64,000 nucleotides of DNA from Leucaena leucocephala (Eukaryota; Streptophyta; Magnoliopsida; Fabales; Fabaceae): the NCBI GenBank assembly GCA_037074615.1, contig CM073535.1:12625001-12689000 (forward strand), read 5' to 3'. Below are positions 58,177 to 64,000 of this stretch, piece by piece. The notes under the pieces are model-generated. The model did not search any database. It worked only from the letters and a program-made list of their open reading frames with translations, and was not told where the DNA came from. A program made the translations under genes and the position numbers. Each line of letters begins with the position of its first letter. The first letter of the stretch is position 1.

Positions 58177-58823
58177 CAACCCATTTCCTTTTTCATTATG
58201 TATCTACACACAAGAATGCGAGCGTCGGTGGCTTATATAAATTCCATGTCTTTATATGACTTCCATAATTTTTTATTGTACATAATATGCTAAGGTATTT
58301 ATAGATTATTTATCAAAAAATATATTGATGTAAACATATAACCTTTTTCCATTGGTATTTCATATAAAAAATATTAGAATTTTGAACTTTAAAAATATAA
58401 TACTTAAAATATCATGGTATTACGATAAAAGACGCATTAACTCTAGGAGCAAGAACAAATATTATTAATCGCTTGACATTATCATATTACCATCCATTTT
58501 AAGATTTTGTGAATTCTTTATAGGTCGGATTCATATATAATTTTTATAATACAAAATAATAATTTTAACATTCTAATCGTTGCAAAATAATTTCTTTTTA
58601 AATAATACCAAATAATTTGTTTGCACAAGAATAACATAATACTTTATATTTAAAAGTTTTAATTATATCAGAATAAAATATGTTTTTATTTTAATTTATG
58701 GGTACATCATCTCTATTTTTCCTTACTGCATATTTTTACTTATTATAAAATTAGTAGCCATTACCACCAAACGTTTGGATCAATTGGGTGTAGGTCATTC
58801 TCTCTTAACTAGAGGTATTATAT
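58177..58823. other. Intergenic region downstream of NET3
   Basis: NET3 3' untranslated region followed by very AT-rich DNA. No ORF, repeat or transposon end recognised before the LTR at 58824. Confidence 0.5.
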
Positions 58824-61800
58824 TGTCACATCCTTACTTTTAACCTCAATTATACTCTATTAGAAGTGATTGGAACTAATTACATGATCATTTGCTTTGA
58901 AAACATCCATTTTCAAAAGATTTGCTATTGGGTACTGTTCACTGTTACTGCTCATTTGGTAATTCCAGAACATGTACCCTATTTTGAAAATTCATAATTA
59001 TAGAAAAATTAAAATAATGTGGTTCCAATTTATAATGAAAGTTCTTTCATAAATCTTTGAGGAAAAAAATATGAAATTGAGGTTATCTTGTTCACACGAA
59101 ATCAATTTATTGGTTAAAAATCACTGTTCATTTGGTAAAATCTGGAAGTTCCAGTTTCTTTACCTTAACTTTAAAAATTCATTTCTCTTTGGTTACTTAT
59201 CCAAATAAACTGTGTTACCTATGGATTTGAAGGTCTAGACGTCCTCTTTAAGCTCATAAAATTTCATAGAAAAACTCGTTCATTTGATATATGAAATCAT
59301 TGCGTTAACATCACTGCCTCTCAGCACTCGTTTTATCTCAATTCCAGATCTTACTTCCAACTTTAAAGCTCTGTATCTTAGCTACCCTCACACCAAATTT
59401 CAAACTAAAACTCGTTGAGTTACACATCAAAATCATCGTCACATCACCATGGCCGCACAACAGAGTTACAGAAACATACACCATGCATGCTAGCATATCA
59501 TCCCATAGTGTCATGTGAGTCATATAACTTATTATACAAACTTAATCATCAACATTTACTCTTCCCTTGAGAGGATCCAGCACCTAAAACATAGTTGTGC
59601 ATGTGGAAGGAATGAGATTTCATGGAAATCCCAATAGCAAGTTACACAAACTATAATATCATGCATGAATAATTGTATGCTTACCATGTTATCATGTGAT
59701 GGGAGCAACTTCATAATGGTACATAAGCAAACTCTAACATGCATATTGTCATGACATAACTTGCAAAGAGTTGCAATCATTCATACTTTATCATAATATG
59801 ATGACATAAGCTCAAGCTCAACCAAACATCATAATCAACAAGCAAATAAAACAATTAAACAAACATGAGTTATAGTTAGGTATCCTTGCTACCTCTTAGC
59901 TATCTTGGTCAAGACCTTCTTGAAGTGCTTTCCTTCCTTCACAAATGTCAAAACTTAGCCATTACAACATAATATCAAGTTACAACTCAACTTGAAACCA
60001 AATCCAAGACTAGGTTTTCACTAGCTCCCTTTCTTTCTCTACTTTATGTTTCTTACTTCTATCTTTCCAAAATAAATTCCCATGGTTCATTTCCACGTAA
60101 TTTTTCATTTAGAATCCAAATATGAAATCAGAATTTCCAAGTTCAAAACACTTCAGTTGCTACAGTACCAAACCGAACTGAAGGTCTTTTTTTCCAAAAA
60201 TTCACATTTTGATTCCAATGCTTCCAATACTTGTTCTCCTACTTTATCCCCACACAATTTTCCATTTTAAACTCATTGGAAGCATCAAAATCATGAAATT
60301 CCATCATATGAATAGTACCACATACAGTATCAGCAAGAACACAAAACCCTAAATCCAAACATACTTGAATTCCCAAGCTTATACCACTTGATTCTAGCTT
60401 GTCTAAGCTTGTCTAAACTATCCATAACATAAAACTCATATTTTAACCATATATGAGCAGCACTTCCAGCAGCAACCATAAGGGAAATATAGCATGAAAA
60501 CCCCTTAAAACCATGAGCTAACTTGCTACAACAAAGCTCAAGATCAAGGGAGATGATTACCTTGCTTGTTACTTCACTTTGGTTGCTTCTTTCTTGGTTG
60601 AATGGAAATTTTGCAAGAGTTTCCCTATGGTTCACCATGTATGCCGAAGTGATCTGAATATGGGGGTATTTATAGAGAAATTTGGGTTGAAATGGATGGC
60701 CAAGATTAATTTGGTTACTATTTGATCTAAAGGCTCACATTTAATCTTGGATTTAACTTTTTCTAAAAAGAATAAATTTGACATCATGTGGGACAGCTCA
60801 TGGGACACCTAAGAGGGTTAGGTGGCGTGCTGCCCATGTAAAGAAGGTTCTGGAAAAATTTCAGTCCAATCCGGTACCAATTGGAGCAGTTTCACAACAA
60901 CCAGACTGTTTTCTGTTCTGAATTTTTTTATAATATACCAGGATATGTATTATGTCCTGGAAATCAATATCTAGGCTTCTCATACCATTGAAAATGATAT
61001 ACTGAATATTTATCTTCCATCCATCCCTTGGGAAATGACCAAAATACCCTTGGTGTCATTTCTTGCACTGTACTAACCCTAAGGGCAAAATTGTCATTTC
61101 ACACCTCTTTATACTGCCTCAGGGTGTATATGGGCTCTAAATAATCTTTTTTATGCTATATGACACGTTTTTAGCCTGTCTAGAGTGACCAAACTGACCT
61201 CCATCCACTATTGGTACAGTATGGGCATCCAGGGGCATTTTCGTAATTTTGCACTTTTCCTGGACTGCTCTGGTCTCTGACCCACTTAACTGTCCAGTCA
61301 CCTTAATAGACTCATGATGGCGCCATTTGGTCCTTATTATGGGCTTATTGCCTGTATTGCCTTTATGGCCCAATTTATAATACAACTCTCCCGATCCTAT
61401 TTATTAGGTATTTTATTTTACTGTAAAATCCCGTATAGTTTCTACAGGATTCCTTTTCTGATTCTCTCAATTTTATAAATTCATATATTAAATATATGAA
61501 TTTTCTATAAGGTCTTATCTGATTCTGAGATCTAAAAAATACTGTAATAATTCCTTCTGACTTCAGAAATTTATATCAATTAATGAGGACCTCAAATCAA
61601 AATTCTATGTTGCGTTAAACTGACCGGAATATTTTTGTCTATCTACTGATAAAATTTGGGTCTGATCTGATTCTGGGCATTTTTGGTCTGTTTTGGCTCA
61701 ACTTTTTCATATTTATATTTAGGTCCCTTAACTTTTGAATACTTGCACTTTAGTCCTTGAACTTTTCATTAATTGCATTTAGGTCCCTTCATTAATTGCA

Positions 61801-61996
61801 TTTAGGTCCCTCCTTTTATTTCTACTTCAACTTTTTGTCTTCAAACTTTTCAATTTGCATTTTGGTCCCTATTCTTTCCTTAGTTATTAATCCTTCCCTT
61901 TCTTTTCGCAATCTGATATAGTTTATTCCAAGAATCTTATATCCATTGCAGATAAACTGTACAGGTACATCAGGTCAGAAAATTGGGGATATGACA
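58824..61996 (-). mobile_element. 3' LTR of Tekay-like chromovirus F (3173 bp)
   Basis: On the minus strand it starts TGTCATATCCCC at 61996 directly after the polypurine tract and ends GGATGTGACA at 58824. The TATA box on the minus strand is at 60675-60666 and a splice-donor-like AAG|GTAATC has its GT at 60560. The left flank TATAT would be the target duplication, with its partner beyond the window. Confidence 0.8.
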
Positions 61997-62434
61997 TTTC
62001 TCTCCTCCTTAAAATAAATTTCGTCCTCAAAATTTACATTACATATACATTAAGGAAATAGTTCATGGTATATTTCTCTCATCCTTTCCTCTGCTTCTCA
62101 GGTAGCGTCACTCTCTGTTAATCCCTTCTAGACCACCTTAACTAGAGGGATCTGCTTATTTCGCAACTGCTTGACCTTTCTATCTAACATCTGTACTGGT
62201 CCAACTTCATAAGTCAGGTCATCTCGCAGTGCAATATCATCCTGCTCAATCATATGTGATGGATCTGGAACATACTTCTTTAATTGGGAAACATGGAACA
62301 CATCATGAATCTTGCTGAGATGCGGAGGAAGAGCTAATTTGTAAGCCACTGATCCTACTCTTGAGAGGATCTGAAATGGCCCAATGTATCTAGGGTGCAG
62401 CTTCTTCACTTTGATCGATCGTCCGGCTCCTGTC
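61997..62434 (-). pseudogene. Integrase C-terminus and chromodomain of Tekay-like element F, with two stops
   Basis: The minus-strand frame 62409-62128 reads KKLHPRYIGPFQILSRVGSV, LPPHLSKIHDVFHVSQLKKY, DPSH, TYEVGPVQMLDR, KQIPLVKVV: the end of integrase leading into the chromodomain, which directs insertion to heterochromatin. In the chromodomain the two usual tryptophan codons are TAG (62130-62128) and TGA (62100-62098), after which EAEERMREIY follows. The polypurine tract with AGGACGAAATTTATTTTAAG is at about 62040-61997. The upstream pol is cut at 62434 by solo LTR J3. Confidence 0.85.
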
Positions 62435-64000
62435 TGTTGGATATCGTGCCTTAGGGGCCAATCATTGTCTTATGAATATTATTGATTTATGAATTTATTA
62501 ATTGTGTATCATATTATTTGCATGTTTACTATGATGATCATCCTTGGATAATTCGTGATCTTATCCTAAATGTCCCTAGTCGATCATCTATAAGGGAGCA
62601 CAGATGAAATAAGACCAGTATGACTTTGAAGATGTATAGAGATATAAATCAAAGTCATAGGTACATGTAAGAGTACAAGGTGTTGGACCGACCCGCTATG
62701 AGAGAACTACATGGGTAACGTCATAAGCTTCTCTCATATACAAACCATGTCAATATGCTCTTTGACCTGAGATCATCATGGATTCCTACATGACAAATGC
62801 TCAGCTTTGACCTAGTCAAAAGTCACTTTTGACCGAGTGATCATAAAGACTATGTTCGAGCTTAGTGGTATTTCATGCGGAGGAATGTGAATGGTCAAGA
62901 TGGAATTTGTCCCTCACATTTGTAGAGAGATATTACTGGGCCCCTCGATGAGTGAGTTTGAGAAATATATGGCCATACTGTAATGGAAAGGTAGTTCCAT
63001 TTCTATAGTCAGACTACTTAGGGATCGAGAAAGTAACGGTCAGGAATAGGATGTTGACATTATCTATGCCTCAACCATGACCAAAATATCGCGTGATAGA
63101 AGGGACATGATATGGTTGTATAAAAGGTTACATCGTTCATAGATCCTCATATGATTTGGGCAGTCGTTATGTCTTGCTAGAGACCGCTTGCGACTTGTGG
63201 GCTAGTATAACAAATGACCCACTGCCAACTTCATATGGGCCTACAGGGTCGCACACAAAATAGCCCAACACGAGCTATGATGTCCAGATTCATTGAATCT
63301 AAGACATATCCAGATTAAATGAATGATCCAGGATAGATGTATATATATTTATTTATATTTATATTCGTATATATATATAAATTCGTATATATACATTATA
63401 TATAAGAGATATATGAGATTTAATTTATAAGGATAAATTAAATCTCTATCACGTTTGAATTTGAAATTCAAATTGATAGGATATCTCATATAAGAGATAT
63501 TTACAAGATTTAATTTTTAAGGATAAATTAAATCTCTATCACGATTGAATTTGAAATTCAAATTGATAGGATATCTCATATAAGAGATATTTATGAGATT
63601 TAATTTATAAGGATAAATTAAATCTATATCACATTTGAATTTGAAATTCAAATTGATATGATATCTCAAATTTGATTTATGAGAATAAATCAAATACAGT
63701 TCAGTCTTAGCTTTATTTTAAATAAAATAAATAGGTGAATTAAATCTGTGGGATAGATTTAATATTATTTATTTAATTAGTTTCTTATCAAATTATACAA
63801 TATATGATATTGTATTAATTTCGGAATTAATATAAGATTAACTCCTAAAATCTAATTCGGTAGAAGAAAACACAGAGCATCCTATATATCTAATATTAGG
63901 AGCTACGTTTTGCATAGAGATATACATAGAACACAGAAAGGCTGAAGGGGACTGAGCAAAGGGTTTGCGGATAAGAAACTGTCGAAATAGAGACGGAGAG
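62435..64000 (+). mobile_element. LTR J3 (third copy of the J family), runs off the window
   Basis: It starts TGTTGGATATCGTGCC inside element F's pol, with CTGTC (62430-62434) as the expected left target duplication. It matches J1 throughout, with a TATA box at 63117-63126 and three 90-bp repeat units starting at 63417, 63507 and 63597. The last about 200-300 bp are outside the window, so whether it is a solo LTR or the 5' LTR of a full element is unknown. Confidence 0.75.
63417..63670 (+). repeat. 90-bp tandem repeat, three units, in LTR J3
   Basis: Units at 63417, 63507 and 63597, exact 90-bp spacing, with few differences. Same repeat as 1474-1640. Confidence 0.85.

Overview
The window is nuclear DNA from a flowering plant, almost certainly a eudicot: AT-rich, intron-containing genes of plant-specific type, and dense nested LTR retrotransposons. 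The species cannot be named from the sequence alone. Two genes look intact: a 12-exon CPL3-type RNA polymerase II CTD phosphatase (about 50.4-55.85 kb, +) and a two-exon NETWORKED-3 (NET3) actin-binding gene (57.47-58.18 kb, +). They form a gene island of roughly 9.7 kb; nearly everything else is retrotransposon sequence.

Left part (1-36 kb). A SIRE-type Copia remnant (degenerate extra ORF, polypurine tract, 3' LTR; 1-10.1 kb) is split by two solo LTRs with perfect 5-bp target duplications (124-4543 and 4669-6591); the first carries another solo LTR (487-2300). Then come three copies of a pol-less element (A minus, 10.5-15.97 kb; B plus, 15.97-25.26 kb; C minus, 29.65-34.64 kb). They share LTR ends with a Tekay-like chromovirus, an initiator-Met primer site in A and C, a polypurine tract in B, and an unrecognised gag-position ORF. 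B carries a second solo LTR (17489-19160). B, C and a further LTR (25.83-29.25 kb) appear to have broken an Athila-like element whose LTR and tRNA-Asp-type primer site lie at 34.9-36.0 kb and whose gag fragments lie at 25.3-25.8 and 29.25-29.55 kb.

Middle (36-49 kb). A Copia-type LTR (36.06-37.48 kb) is followed by a decayed minus-strand chromovirus D: integrase remnant, RNase H and reverse transcriptase pieces, protease remnant, gag with zinc knuckle, primer site, 5' LTR ending at 48266. Two Tekay-like solo LTRs interrupt it (38142-39382 and 42726-46230). A 657-bp fold-back DNA element (48419-49075) lies between D and the CPL3 promoter region.

Right part (49-64 kb). After CPL3 and NET3, a Tekay-like chromovirus F on the minus strand contributes a 3.17-kb 3' LTR (58824-61996), its polypurine tract and an integrase/chromodomain end with two stop codons. 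A third copy of the 487-2300 solo-LTR family interrupts it from 62435 and runs off the window.

The two genes have no obvious functional link. CPL3-type proteins remove phosphates from the Pol II CTD in the nucleus; NET3-type proteins tether actin to membranes. No complete autonomous transposon, rRNA, convincing tRNA or CRISPR array was seen. All boundaries were read by eye, without alignment software.
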